A program made the position numbers and the translations under genes. A stretch of DNA of 33,737 bases from Balneolales bacterium. Lineage in GTDB: Bacteria; Bacteroidota; Rhodothermia; Balneolales; Cyclonatronaceae. The notes beneath the pieces were generated by a model that did not search any database, had not been told where the DNA came from, and worked only from the letters and a program-made list of their open reading frames with translations. Each line of letters begins with the position of its first letter. Position 1 is the stretch's first letter. The DNA is taken from NCBI GenBank assembly GCA_020832405.1, contig JAFIET010000041.1:1-33737 (forward strand), in the 5' to 3' direction. Of the stretch, positions 8,130 through 16,490 are shown piece after piece.

Positions 8130-9020
8130 ATGAGTGCGAGTATTCTGGACGGGGTGATGCTGGCCGGCAAGGTTCGTGAGTCGGTCGCTGCCGATGTGAA
8201 AAGCTGGGTTGAGCGGGGTTACCGTGCCCCCAAACTGCAGGTGATTCTGGTGGGTGAAAATCCGGCTTCGTCGGCTTATGTGGGCGCTAAAACCCGCGCC
8301 TGTGAGGATGTGGGAATTGAATCTGACACGCTCATCCTCCCCGATACCATTTCGGAGATTGAGCTTACGGAGGTAATCGGGGACTTTAACCGGGATGAGG
8401 CCACCGACGGTATTCTGGTGCAGCTGCCGATCCCGGCGCACATCACCCCGCTTTCCGTGATTGAAGCCATCGACTACCGCAAAGACGTGGACGGCTTCCA
8501 TCCCATGAACGTCGGGCGGATGTCGGTCGGGCAGCCCTGCTTCCGCCCCTGCACCCCGGCGGGCATTATCGAGATGCTGCGGCACTACAGCATCCCGACC
8601 AAGGGCAAACACGCGGTCGTAGTCGGGGCAAGCAATATCGTGGGTTCACCGGCGGCGATTCTGCTCTCCCGGGAGAACACCACCGGCAAGGCCACAACAA
8701 CCATCTGCCACAAATTCACCAAAGACCTCACCAAGCACACCATCAGCGCCGATATTCTGATTGTAGCGGTGGGTCAGCCGGGCCTTGTTACGGGGCAGAT
8801 GGTGAAGGAGGGCGTTGTGGTGATAGATGTGGGCATCACGCGGGTAGCCGACCACACCACAGAGCGGGGCTACCGCCTCACCGGCGACTGCGACTTCGAT
8901 TCGGTATCCGAAAAAGCAAGCTGGATTACGCCTGTGCCCGGCGGCGTCGGCCCGATGACGGTTGCCATGCTCATGAAAAACACCCTGCTCGCAGCCAAGA
9001 AATCTATTTACCCCCGCTAA
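8130..9020 (+). CDS. folD: Methylene-THF dehydrogenase / methenyl-THF cyclohydrolase
   Basis: Bifunctional one-carbon enzyme interconverting 5,10-methylene-THF, methenyl-THF and 10-formyl-THF. Visible signatures: NPASSAYVGAKTRAC with Y50 and catalytic K54, DGILVQLPIP, KDVDGFHPMNVGR, PCTPAGI, the nucleotide-binding VVGASNIVGSP, and the C-terminal PVPGGVGPMTVAML. The GASN form (rather than GRSN) is also found in the E. coli enzyme and is not a defect. The ATG at 8130 is 15 nt after the upstream stop, with a G-rich stretch that may serve as a weak ribosome-binding site. It is the last gene of its run and is followed by a strong terminator. Confidence 0.97.
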   Translation: MSASILDGVMLAGKVRESVAADVKSWVERGYRAPKLQVILVGENPASSAYVGAKTRACEDVGIESDTLILPDTISEIELTEVIGDFNRDEATDGILVQLPIPAHITPLSVIEAIDYRKDVDGFHPMNVGRMSVGQPCFRPCTPAGIIEMLRHYSIPTKGKHAVVVGASNIVGSPAAILLSRENTTGKATTTICHKFTKDLTKHTISADILIVAVGQPGLVTGQMVKEGVVVIDVGITRVADHTTERGYRLTGDCDFDSVSEKASWITPVPGGVGPMTVAMLMKNTLLAAKKSIYPR

Positions 9021-9094
9021 GTTAAACGGAGCTGCGCAAGCCAAAGCCGGAAAGCTGAAACCTGCCTTCAAAGCGGGTTTTCGGGGAAAGCGCC

Positions 9095-9107
9095 CGTCAT
9101 CCTAAAA
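9095..9107 (-). repeat. Recurring motif TTTTAGGATGACG (variant copy)
   Basis: Minus-strand copy of the TTTTAGGRTGAYG family. It directly follows the T-rich side of the terminator at 9111-9150 when read on the minus strand, that is, downstream of the aminotransferase gene. Confidence 0.5.
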
Positions 9108-9157
9108 CAAAACGCCCGTCCCGGTCATCATCAGAGCCGGGACGGGCGTTTTTTGTT
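9108..9157. terminator. Bidirectional terminator between folD and the aminotransferase
   Basis: A perfect 14-bp stem (9111-9124 AACGCCCGTCCCGG with 9137-9150) and a 12-nt loop. On the + strand it runs into TTTTTTGTTT; on the minus strand into TTTTGTTTTAGG. It therefore can stop transcripts of the convergent folD and aminotransferase genes. Confidence 0.93.
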
Positions 9158-9184
9158 TAAAGGGGGATGTGCTACCGGCCTTGA

Positions 9185-10510
9185 TCAGGCTACGACGCTT
9201 TCCTCAAGCTTGCGGTGTTTGCTCCAGAGGCCGAGGCCTTCTTTCATTTCCCGGAGCAGCTCGTCGAAACGGGCTTCATCCTGTTCGAGCAGGGTGAAGC
9301 GGAAACCACAATGCGGGGTCGAAAAGCCGCTGAGGGGTACTACGCAGATGCCGTGCACGGCAAGCAGGAAGTACACGATTTTGTAATCCTGAGCCGAACC
9401 AGGCTGCAGCCACTTGCGAATGAGGTTGAGCTGCGCGTCGTTCATAGCGGTGTAGGGCACACAGCTTCCGGCAAATTCGCAATCGATGTGAACGGTAGCA
9501 TAAAACGCGCCCCCGCCACCGGATACGTGAAAGCCCTCAATTTCATGGAAAGCCGCGCGTACTTTCGACATTTTCCGGCTCAGTTCAGCTTTGATGTCAT
9601 CCTGCCAGATTTTGTACATCGGGTGACTCATAATTGCAGGAATTACGCGCTGCGGCAGGGTGGTGCTGCACACTTCGGTCATTTTTCCGTGATCGATGCG
9701 TCCGCAGAAATCCGCGAAAACGGGGTCTTTGTCGCGGTTGTAGTATTCGAGCCAGCCGCAGCGGCTGCCGGGCCACGGGAATTCTTTGGAGATGCCTTTC
9801 ATCGCAATGGCGGGCACATCCCCGATTACTTCGCACAGACGCACCATTTCGCCTTCGTACACGAGGTTTTCGTAGATCTCATCACAAATGATAAAGAGGT
9901 CGAATTCGCGGGCAATCTGTACCAGCGCCGCAAGCGTGCTGTAGGGGAAAACCTTGCCGGTCGGGTTATCCGGGTTGATGAGCAGGATAGCGCAGACATC
10001 GGGATTGCCGGCCACCAGCTGACGCACCTCGTCGGGGTCGGGCAGCCAGTCGCGTTTGGGGTCGAGGGTGTACTGCAGCGGGGCGCGGCCGATACGGCTC
10101 GATTCGGCACCCGAATGCGCCGGATAGGTAGGGGAGGGCATCAGCACGCGGGCATCGGGGCTCAGCATGCCGTACACACGGGCAATGGCATCGCCAAGAC
10201 CGTTGAAAAAAGTAATGTCGTCGCTCGTGATGCGCACGCCGCCAAAAGCGTTGGTACGCGCCGCCAGGAATTCCCGTGTTTTGGGCACACCTTTGGATTC
10301 GCAGTAGCCATAGCTTGCATCGCTGAGTGCCTCCGCCGCCACAATTTCTTTCATCCACTGCGGGACCTGCATCCCTTTTTGAACCGGGTCGCCTATGTTT
10401 TCCCAGAAGACGTTTTTGCCGCAGGCTTCAAGCTGATAGCCCTTATCAACTATACCGCGAATTTCGTAGCTCGCTTTCTTTTTGCCCGCAGGCACCAGTG
10501 GTAGTCGCAT
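9185..10510 (-). CDS. PLP-dependent aminotransferase, class I/II
   Basis: Fold-type I aminotransferase. PLP-lysine K242 sits in GISKEFPWPGSRCGW, with the substrate-carboxylate arginine R250 close by. The cofactor-binding N182 is in INPDNPTG, and D210 and Y213 are in CDEIYENLVYEG. The N-terminal region (NVFWENIGDP, then YGYCESKGVPKTREFLA) matches aspartate/alanine-type enzymes. The substrate cannot be read from sequence; alanine or aspartate is plausible. At 441 aa it is slightly longer than usual (about 400), with the extra length at the two ends. The ATG at 10510 has a Bacteroidota-type promoter 32 nt upstream. It appears to be transcribed alone and ends at the two-way terminator. Confidence 0.93.
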   Translation of the reverse strand: MRLPLVPAGKKKASYEIRGIVDKGYQLEACGKNVFWENIGDPVQKGMQVPQWMKEIVAAEALSDASYGYCESKGVPKTREFLAARTNAFGGVRITSDDITFFNGLGDAIARVYGMLSPDARVLMPSPTYPAHSGAESSRIGRAPLQYTLDPKRDWLPDPDEVRQLVAGNPDVCAILLINPDNPTGKVFPYSTLAALVQIAREFDLFIICDEIYENLVYEGEMVRLCEVIGDVPAIAMKGISKEFPWPGSRCGWLEYYNRDKDPVFADFCGRIDHGKMTEVCSTTLPQRVIPAIMSHPMYKIWQDDIKAELSRKMSKVRAAFHEIEGFHVSGGGGAFYATVHIDCEFAGSCVPYTAMNDAQLNLIRKWLQPGSAQDYKIVYFLLAVHGICVVPLSGFSTPHCGFRFTLLEQDEARFDELLREMKEGLGLWSKHRKLEESVVA

Positions 10511-10541
10511 GTAAAATTTTTTGAGAATGATTGGGGACGCG

Positions 10542-10573
10542 CAAATATCAGAAGTTTCTGATTGAATCCCAAA
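10542..10573 (-). promoter_or_regulatory. Candidate Bacteroidota-type promoter for the aminotransferase
   Basis: On the minus strand TTTG (10570-10573), a 20-bp spacer, then GATATTTG (10542-10549), which matches the Bacteroidota -7 consensus TAnnTTTG at all but the first base. The start codon at 10510 follows 31 nt later, a normal distance. Confidence 0.55.
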
Positions 10574-10793
10574 AGAAATTCCTGATTAATGTCGATTATC
10601 TTTTAATTTTTGCCTTATTTATTTAGGTTAATTCGGCAAGTAAATTGAAATATAAAGTCGAATTGCTGTTTTTGACTAAAAGGGTGTGTTTGTGCAGCCT
10701 TATTTTTTTAGGGGGCGTATCGGGATTCTTTCTTTTTTTTGCTGCCTGTTGTATACGTACAAAGTTACAAAGGTAAAAGCCTTGCTTCAAGCA

Positions 10794-10827
10794 GAAAAAA
10801 AGCCGCCCGGCAGTAGCCGTGAGCGGC
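10794..10827 (-). terminator. Terminator of the GH13 gene
   Basis: On the minus strand a two-part stem (GCCGC/GCGGC outside, CGGC/GCCG inside, AGTA-type loop) runs into seven T (A7 at 10795-10801). It begins 25 nt after the GH13 stop. Confidence 0.8.
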
Positions 10828-10851
10828 GATTTTTAAAGAAAGCGGGTGGGT

Positions 10852-12462
10852 TTACCGTTTGCGGCGAAGCAGCAGGCCTTCGTTGGGCCTGAGCACGACT
10901 GAGCTGTTGCGCAGGGCGTGAGGCCCGTCCATTTCTGTTGAAAGCAGGATTTCGGCCGATCCCTGAAAATCAGCGGGGAGATCCGCGGACTTTTCTTCCG
11001 GGCTGAAATTTAGCAAAACGAGCATCGTGCTGTCCGAGTCGGGTTCGCCCCTGCGGTACTGCAGCACATCGCCGGTGCTGCTCAGCACCGTGCAGCTGCC
11101 GCTTACGAGCACTTCGTGTGTGCGCCGGAGCCTGATGAGCGTTTTCACCATACTGAGCATGGATGCCGGGTCTTGTTTGGAAATTTCCGCGTTCAGCGCT
11201 ACTGCGTCATCGCCGACCGGAAGCCAGGGTTCGGTGCCGGCCGGGCAGAAGCCGGCGTTGGGGCCTGCATCCCACCGCATGGGCGTGCGGACGGGGTCGC
11301 GCCCCAGGCCGAGGCCGGGTGAGAGCAGCTCCCAGGGGTCCTGCACTTTATCCTGCGGCACGGGCACGCTCTGCATGCCGAGCTCATCGCCGTAGTAGAT
11401 GGTGGGCGTGCCACGCACGGTCAGCAAAAACAGGTAGCCGTTTCGCGCCTGCTCCCTGCCTGCGCGGGTTCCGAAGCGCGGCTGATCGTGATTGCTCAGC
11501 ACCCAGTTGGGCCAGCCGTGCTCCGGAACGGTGGCTTCGAATTCAGTGATCAGCGCGCCCACATTCCGGGCTTCCCAGGCGGAGAAAATCAGCCTGAAAT
11601 TAAACGGCAGATGAAATTCCGGCCAGTTCGGGCTGCCGTAGTGCCGGGCCAGCTGCGGCAGGCTGAGGTTCATCTCGCCGATGGTCACTTTGTCCTCAAA
11701 TTCGTCGGCCGTTTCGCGAATCCATCGGTTGAACAGGTGGATGTCGGCCGTGTTTTTGGTATTCTGCTCGGTAACGCGGAAGGATGGATCCATGCCGGGC
11801 TTCCAGTCCGGATTTATGGGATTGTCTGCAAAACCGGCGTCTTTCATCACCCGGTAGGAGACATCAACCCGGAAGCCGTCAACCCCGCGCCTGAACCAAA
11901 ACCGCAGGATATCGAGCATGGCCTCCTTCACCTCGGGGTTCCGCCAGTTCAGGTCGGGCTGCTCTTCGAGGAAGGTGTGCAGGTAGTACTGCCCGGTGCT
12001 TTCGTCCCACTTCCAGGCCGACTTCCCGTCGAAGCGGCTCAGCCAGTTGTTGGGCGGGCTGCCGTCGGGTTTGGGATCCTTCCAGTAGTACCAGTCGCGC
12101 TTCGGGTTGTCGCGGCTGCTTTTTGATTCCAGAAACCACGGGTGCTCGTTCGAGGTGTGATTGGGCACAAAATCGAGAATCACTTTGATGCTGTGCCGGT
12201 GCGCCTCAGCGATGAGGTCATCCATATCGGCCACGCTGCCGAACATGGGGTCGATATCGCAGTGATCGGTCACATCGTAGCCGAAGTCGGCCATAGGCGA
12301 GGGATACACGGGCGAAATCCAGATGGCATCAATCCCCAGCCATTGCAGGTAATCCAGCCGCTGCCGGATGCCCTGCAGGTCGCCGATGCCGTCGCCGCTC
12401 GCATCCATAAAACTGCGGGGGTAAATGTGGTAAATTATGGCGCGTTTCCACCATTCGGTCAT
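10852..12462 (-). CDS. GH13 alpha-glucosidase / oligo-1,6-glucosidase-like
   Basis: A family 13 glycoside hydrolase with the full (beta/alpha)8 motif set: DFVPNHTS (region I), GFRVDVSY with nucleophile D200 (region II), TIGEMNL with acid/base E263 (region III) and VLSNHDQPR with D326 (region IV). The early QPDLNWRNPEV motif is typical of exo-acting alpha-glucosidases that take maltose, isomaltose or short oligosaccharides. There is no signal peptide, so it should act in the cytoplasm. At 536 aa it has normal length, with the C-terminal beta domain from about 450. No sugar transporter or regulator is adjacent, so the substrate remains open; a trehalose-related enzyme is a less likely alternative. 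Confidence 0.93.
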   Translation of the reverse strand: MTEWWKRAIIYHIYPRSFMDASGDGIGDLQGIRQRLDYLQWLGIDAIWISPVYPSPMADFGYDVTDHCDIDPMFGSVADMDDLIAEAHRHSIKVILDFVPNHTSNEHPWFLESKSSRDNPKRDWYYWKDPKPDGSPPNNWLSRFDGKSAWKWDESTGQYYLHTFLEEQPDLNWRNPEVKEAMLDILRFWFRRGVDGFRVDVSYRVMKDAGFADNPINPDWKPGMDPSFRVTEQNTKNTADIHLFNRWIRETADEFEDKVTIGEMNLSLPQLARHYGSPNWPEFHLPFNFRLIFSAWEARNVGALITEFEATVPEHGWPNWVLSNHDQPRFGTRAGREQARNGYLFLLTVRGTPTIYYGDELGMQSVPVPQDKVQDPWELLSPGLGLGRDPVRTPMRWDAGPNAGFCPAGTEPWLPVGDDAVALNAEISKQDPASMLSMVKTLIRLRRTHEVLVSGSCTVLSSTGDVLQYRRGEPDSDSTMLVLLNFSPEEKSADLPADFQGSAEILLSTEMDGPHALRNSSVVLRPNEGLLLRRKR

Positions 12463-12542
12463 AACAGATTGATTTTACTTGATTTTGGGTTCGCTGAAAT
12501 CAGTTTGCCCTGCTTTACACCAGGGTTTGCAGTTTGTCTTTT

Positions 12543-12555
12543 TTTTAGGGTGATG
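12543..12555 (+). repeat. Recurring motif TTTTAGGGTGATG
   Basis: Exact copy in the gap between the transglutaminase/FG-GAP gene and the GH13 gene, preceded by a T-run and a weak CCCTG/CAGGG hairpin at 12508-12525. Confidence 0.55.
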
Positions 12556-12598
12556 CGTTTCGTGCCCGACTCTAAGTATAGGGGTATGGCCGGGGGGA

Positions 12599-15064
12599 CT
12601 AAATTACTTCTTCGGCTTCTTCCGGATTCAGAATCAGCAGCGGAAGGGTGTGTGTTGTGTTTCCGGAACGCAGGTGAAGCTGCGCCTGCCCCGCCGGAAG
12701 CCCGGAAGCATCGAGCCGGATCTGATAGCGGCCGGCTTCCAGCGCTCCGGAAAACAGGCCGTGGCGTAGGCCGGCATTTTCATCGGGGGTGAGGTAAAGT
12801 TCGATTTCGGACGGATCTGACAAATCGAAGGTGATTTCTGAAGCACTGAAGAGCGGATTCGGGGAGGCCTGAATCAGGGCCGTTTCGGCAGGAAGTGCGG
12901 TGCCTGCGTCGGTTACGAGCCGGGGGGACTCCGGAGCAGGCGGGGCTTCGAAAAAGTAAAAAGTGCCGTAGTTGTTGGTACGGGCATCGGGCCAGCCGGA
13001 ATGGCCCGGGGCGCCGGCTACGAGCTCGTCATCCCAAAGTGCGAGGGTAAAGCCTGCGTTAATGAGGTGCGTGTTCATATTGCTGCCTGAGAAGGTATTG
13101 CGGATGATGGTGCCCGGCGCAAAGAGTTTGTTTTCGGCCCACTGACCGCTTGGCTCCAGCTCGAAATAGAAAATGCCGCCGCCTCTGTTGCCAATGGTAG
13201 TTGCTTTCTGATGGGCTGAAACCCAGGCCTGCATGCCGCGGAGGGCGACCTGAGTACCATGCTGATCATTGGCGATGGCAGATGCCGGGCGCAGCACCGC
13301 GGTTTGCCGGATGCGGTTGGTTGCCCGGTCTTCTTCAAAAATATAGGCGGCGCCGGCTTCCTCTCCGGCAGCGTGATTGAGGGGAGCCCCCACAATAAAC
13401 CGGTCGCCTGAGGCGGCAACGCTGAACCCAAACTGATCCCCGGTATGGCCGTCAGAGGCCTGTACTACTCCTGCTGAAACCCAGCCGCCGGCTCTTCGCC
13501 GGAAAATTTCTGCGTAGCCGCGGTCTGTTGGTCGTTCCATATTGTGCACCATATCGTCGGTGAACCGGCCCGGCGCTCCTACGATCATGCGGTCACCACT
13601 TTCATTAAAAGCGATAGAGCGGCCGTAGGCGAACATGCCGTCTTTGTTTCTTTTTGGGATGTATTCTTTCGGTACCCAGCTGTTATTTTCGAGCGTCATC
13701 CGCACGATGCCGTGAATACCCGCAATGTACAGGTCCCCGTCAGGGTGAAAGGCCGGAAAGTTGTAGCCGGGCCCTTCGTGGAAATCGTTGCCCCATTCAT
13801 CGGGGTAGGCAAAGGTGCTGTGGTACTGCCAGCTGCCGTCAGCTGCCTTCTCCCAAAAAACAAAAGGCTTGAAAATATTATTGATACCGTTAACGCGGTA
13901 CACCAGAAAGCGGTCGCTGATGGCCGGTCTTTCCTCAATCCAGCCCCGACTGCCGTAGCCAAACCCGGTTGAAACACCAGCCTGAAAAATCGGGCTGCGC
14001 TGAATACGCCTGAAGGTCGTGCGCGGGAAGGATTCCGGTACAACAACTTCAGGGTTGATTTCCTGCACGAAGCGAAGGCCGTTTTCGTCCCGTTCCCAAA
14101 TGAAGAGGTGGATGAAGTAGCCCTCTGGTTCCACGAATGACCCTGTCTGATTGCGGTAGGCTGTGGCAACCATGGTATTGCCGGAAACGGCGAACTCCTG
14201 CCCGATAAGGCGGCGGTGCCCTGAAATTTCGGGCTCAGGCCGGTCCATCTGAAGGGTTTCGTGTACTTCCGGAAGCTCGGAGAGCAGCCCGAGGCGGACG
14301 GTCGTTTGCGGGTCGATGCTGAAGGCCCGGCTTACAAGATGTTTCTGCTGATTCCAGTCGGAGTCGTGGTAAAGGAAAACGTTGTAGTTGAAGGGCGCGC
14401 TGATGGTTTGGGGCTCGAGCGTGAGCCATACGTCTTCTTCGGGGTAGTACACCTCAAGTAAATAGTGCCGGGTAAAGCTCGGGTAGCGGTGCACAAACGT
14501 ACGCACCACCCGCGCCGGGATGCCGAGGTTTCGCAGCAGTGCCGCCGGCAGATGCGCGTAGCCGATGCAGTTCACAACCCGGTTTTCGAGCGCATAAATG
14601 GCATCGTGTATGCCGGAGGGATCGCCGTACTGCAAGTGTCGTGCATTCCACAGCATCACCTGATACACGAGGTCGTGCTGGTTTGCATTTGGGTATGCCT
14701 CCCGGATTTCGGCGGCGATCCGGGCGATTCGTGCATCTTCGCTCTGAATCCAGCTTGTCGGGCTTAGGTAGGGTGCGAAGGTATCGGGCAGGGCCTGCAC
14801 AGGGTACGGGCTGCCCATCTGCTGCGGCGCCCGCTTCGCAGTGCGCACGCGAAGTACGATTTCCGTCTCGGTTCGGGAGATGACTTCCTGCCTGAAGGTC
14901 AGGCTTTCGTAAGCCTGAAAGTCATACATACCGCCAGGGTTGCTGATGGTGTAGTACTGATCGTAGTAGCCGGCAGAAAGCTGGGCCTGAGCCGGCTGTG
15001 CAGCTGCTGCCAAAAAAACGAGCAGCAGGATGGTTTTCAAAACGGAGGGGACTGAGTTGTTCAT
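12599..15064 (-). CDS. Secreted transglutaminase-like protein with FG-GAP-type repeats and T9SS sorting domain
   Basis: A signal peptide (1-27, cleavage near AQA/QL) is followed by a transglutaminase/protease-like domain at about 110-225: cysteine in NCIGYAHLPAAL (C166), histidine in TRHYLLEVYYPE (H200), and an acidic residue in LTLEPQ (E217) where family members usually have Asp. Residues about 285-730 contain several beta-propeller/FG-GAP-like units (GDQFGFSVAASGDRFIVGAP is the clearest). The last 80-90 residues (SPNPLFSASEITFDLSD... then ASGLPAGQAQLHLRSG) look like a type A C-terminal sorting domain, so the mature protein should cross the outer membrane by the T9SS. Activity could be proteolytic, cross-linking or lost. 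A short acidic tail after the sorting domain is unusual. No operon partner is apparent. Confidence 0.78.
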   Translation of the reverse strand: MNNSVPSVLKTILLLVFLAAAAQPAQAQLSAGYYDQYYTISNPGGMYDFQAYESLTFRQEVISRTETEIVLRVRTAKRAPQQMGSPYPVQALPDTFAPYLSPTSWIQSEDARIARIAAEIREAYPNANQHDLVYQVMLWNARHLQYGDPSGIHDAIYALENRVVNCIGYAHLPAALLRNLGIPARVVRTFVHRYPSFTRHYLLEVYYPEEDVWLTLEPQTISAPFNYNVFLYHDSDWNQQKHLVSRAFSIDPQTTVRLGLLSELPEVHETLQMDRPEPEISGHRRLIGQEFAVSGNTMVATAYRNQTGSFVEPEGYFIHLFIWERDENGLRFVQEINPEVVVPESFPRTTFRRIQRSPIFQAGVSTGFGYGSRGWIEERPAISDRFLVYRVNGINNIFKPFVFWEKAADGSWQYHSTFAYPDEWGNDFHEGPGYNFPAFHPDGDLYIAGIHGIVRMTLENNSWVPKEYIPKRNKDGMFAYGRSIAFNESGDRMIVGAPGRFTDDMVHNMERPTDRGYAEIFRRRAGGWVSAGVVQASDGHTGDQFGFSVAASGDRFIVGAPLNHAAGEEAGAAYIFEEDRATNRIRQTAVLRPASAIANDQHGTQVALRGMQAWVSAHQKATTIGNRGGGIFYFELEPSGQWAENKLFAPGTIIRNTFSGSNMNTHLINAGFTLALWDDELVAGAPGHSGWPDARTNNYGTFYFFEAPPAPESPRLVTDAGTALPAETALIQASPNPLFSASEITFDLSDPSEIELYLTPDENAGLRHGLFSGALEAGRYQIRLDASGLPAGQAQLHLRSGNTTHTLPLLILNPEEAEEVI

Positions 15065-15231
15065 CGCAGTTGGGTTAAGTTTGGATTATTCTGCGGCAAG
15101 AGGGGTAAAGGCCCTGAAGTTCACTCGCGGGCCTTGCTGAAGCTGTCAATTTAATGATTAAAAACACAAATTTTTCCAAAAACTCCTCCTCTCGTCAGGC
15201 CGCTGCGGTTCAGTTTCGCTGAGCACAGTGC

Positions 15232-15262
15232 AAAAAAAAGCTGCCCTGAAAAAGGCAGCTTT
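15232..15262 (-). terminator. Terminator after lepB
   Basis: On the minus strand a 9-bp stem AAAGCTGCC/GGCAGCTTT (15254-15262 with 15237-15245) and an 8-nt loop run into a T-tract (A8 at 15232-15239). It lies just after the lepB stop. Confidence 0.88.
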
Positions 15263-15282
15263 AAAATAAAAAAAGTGTGAGA

Positions 15283-16374
15283 TCAGTGTATCGACCTCAG
15301 AATGCGGTTAAAGCGCGGGCTTCTTCCGTCAACCGAAAAATAAATGACCCATGCTTTGCCTACAATATGGTCGTCGGGTACAAAGCCCCAGGCGCGGCTG
15401 TCTTCGCTGTTGTCGCGGTTATCGCCCATCATAAAGTAATAATCCCGCTTTATGGTGTAACGGTCGCGTTCGATGCCGTTGATCAGGATGCGTTCACCGC
15501 GTATATCGAGATGGTTGCCTTCATACCTTTCGATGATATCGGCGTAGAGGCCAATATTTGCGGGGGTAAGCTCAACTTCCTGCCCGCTGAAGGGCACCAC
15601 AATTTCCGGCATCTGATCGGTGCTGTTACGCCCGAGGGCCTGGGCAAAACGGAAATTCCCGCTGAAACCGCTGTTTTGATTCAGGAAAAGCTCAACTGAT
15701 TCTACGCTGTTCCAGCTTTCAACTTCGCGGGCAACATCAGGCGACATATGTGCGAAGATGCGGTTGCCCTGAGGTCCGCGTGTACCGATTACGGTCGCAC
15801 CGCTCGTTCTGAGGCGCTCGGTGCTCACTCTGAGGCCGTCAAGCGGCACGATTTCGTGAATAAACTGAAATGTTTCAAACATTTCAGATGGCTCATGATT
15901 CACGAACAGGACCTTGTCGGTGATGGATAGCGTATCGGCGGGCATCCCGACAGCCCGCTTGATGTAGTTTGTTTTTTGTGAGGGGATGCCATCATCTATC
16001 GGATAGTTGAAAACTACAATGTCGTTTCGCTTGATGGAGGAGAAACCCGGCAGGCGGGTTGAAGGCAGCCGAAGGTTGGGCACGTGAATGCCGGTAAACG
16101 GTATGCCGACCGATTGCGGTGTACGTGCCCCGTAGTGCATATTGGAAACAATGAGGAAATCGCCCGTCATCAGCGTGGTTTCCATAGAGGGAGTCGGAAT
16201 GCGGTAGGCGCCGAAGAACAGCGCCCGTATAATTATGGCTGCGGCCAGGGCCCAGAGCAGTGCTTCACCCCATTCGCGTGCCCAGGTTTTGGCCTGAGCT
16301 TGTTGGCTGCTGCTGTCCTGCTGACGTTTTTTGGCACGTTCAGCACGGCCCGAGACTTTCTTTTTATCGGCCAA
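15283..16374 (-). CDS. lepB: Signal peptidase I
   Basis: Inner-membrane serine/lysine-dyad peptidase that removes Sec/Tat signal peptides. S63 in PTPSMETTL is the nucleophile and K139 in NYIKRAVGMPAD the general base. The conserved box GDNRDNSEDSRAWG is at 317-330. A single membrane segment (about 37-54) follows a strongly basic N-terminus. About 170 residues separate the lysine box from the GDNRDN box, clearly more than in E. coli; the insert (about 155-300) carries no motif I recognise. The protein is 363 aa. It is the last gene of the lepA - unknown - lepB set, but a terminator hairpin in the 116-nt gap upstream may reduce read-through. Confidence 0.95.
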   Translation of the reverse strand: MADKKKVSGRAERAKKRQQDSSSQQAQAKTWAREWGEALLWALAAAIIIRALFFGAYRIPTPSMETTLMTGDFLIVSNMHYGARTPQSVGIPFTGIHVPNLRLPSTRLPGFSSIKRNDIVVFNYPIDDGIPSQKTNYIKRAVGMPADTLSITDKVLFVNHEPSEMFETFQFIHEIVPLDGLRVSTERLRTSGATVIGTRGPQGNRIFAHMSPDVAREVESWNSVESVELFLNQNSGFSGNFRFAQALGRNSTDQMPEIVVPFSGQEVELTPANIGLYADIIERYEGNHLDIRGERILINGIERDRYTIKRDYYFMMGDNRDNSEDSRAWGFVPDDHIVGKAWVIYFSVDGRSPRFNRILRSIH

Positions 16375-16430
16375 GTTTAATTCATTTAATCAGTTGCGGT
16401 TGCAGGTTTTCCGGGTACGGCAGTCTAAAA

Positions 16431-16466
16431 TAATAAAACCGGCATTTTGTACCTGCCGGTTTTATT
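16431..16466 (-). terminator. Terminator between the unknown exported protein and lepB
   Basis: A perfect 13-bp stem (16432-16444 AATAAAACCGGCA with 16454-16466), 9-nt loop. Read on the minus strand the descending arm ends TTTTATTATTTT. The tract is interrupted, so partial termination is likely. Confidence 0.7.
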
Positions 16467-16490
16467 TATAATAAACCGACTAAAGCCGGA

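Larger units (their letters stand above)
10511..10851. other. 341-nt gap between aminotransferase and GH13 genes
   Basis: Holds the aminotransferase promoter (10542-10573, minus) and the GH13 terminator (10794-10827, minus). The middle (about 10600-10790) is AT-rich and non-coding to my eye. At about 10703 a TTTTTTTAGGGGGCG stretch may be a decayed copy of the recurring motif. Confidence 0.5.

Noticed and set aside
8130-9020. GASN instead of GRSN in the FolD nucleotide-binding loop, first read as a defect
   Set aside because: The E. coli enzyme has the same GASN form, so it is a normal variant.
9215-10504. 429-codon open frame on the + strand
   Set aside because: Antisense shadow of the aminotransferase, which has all PLP-site residues.
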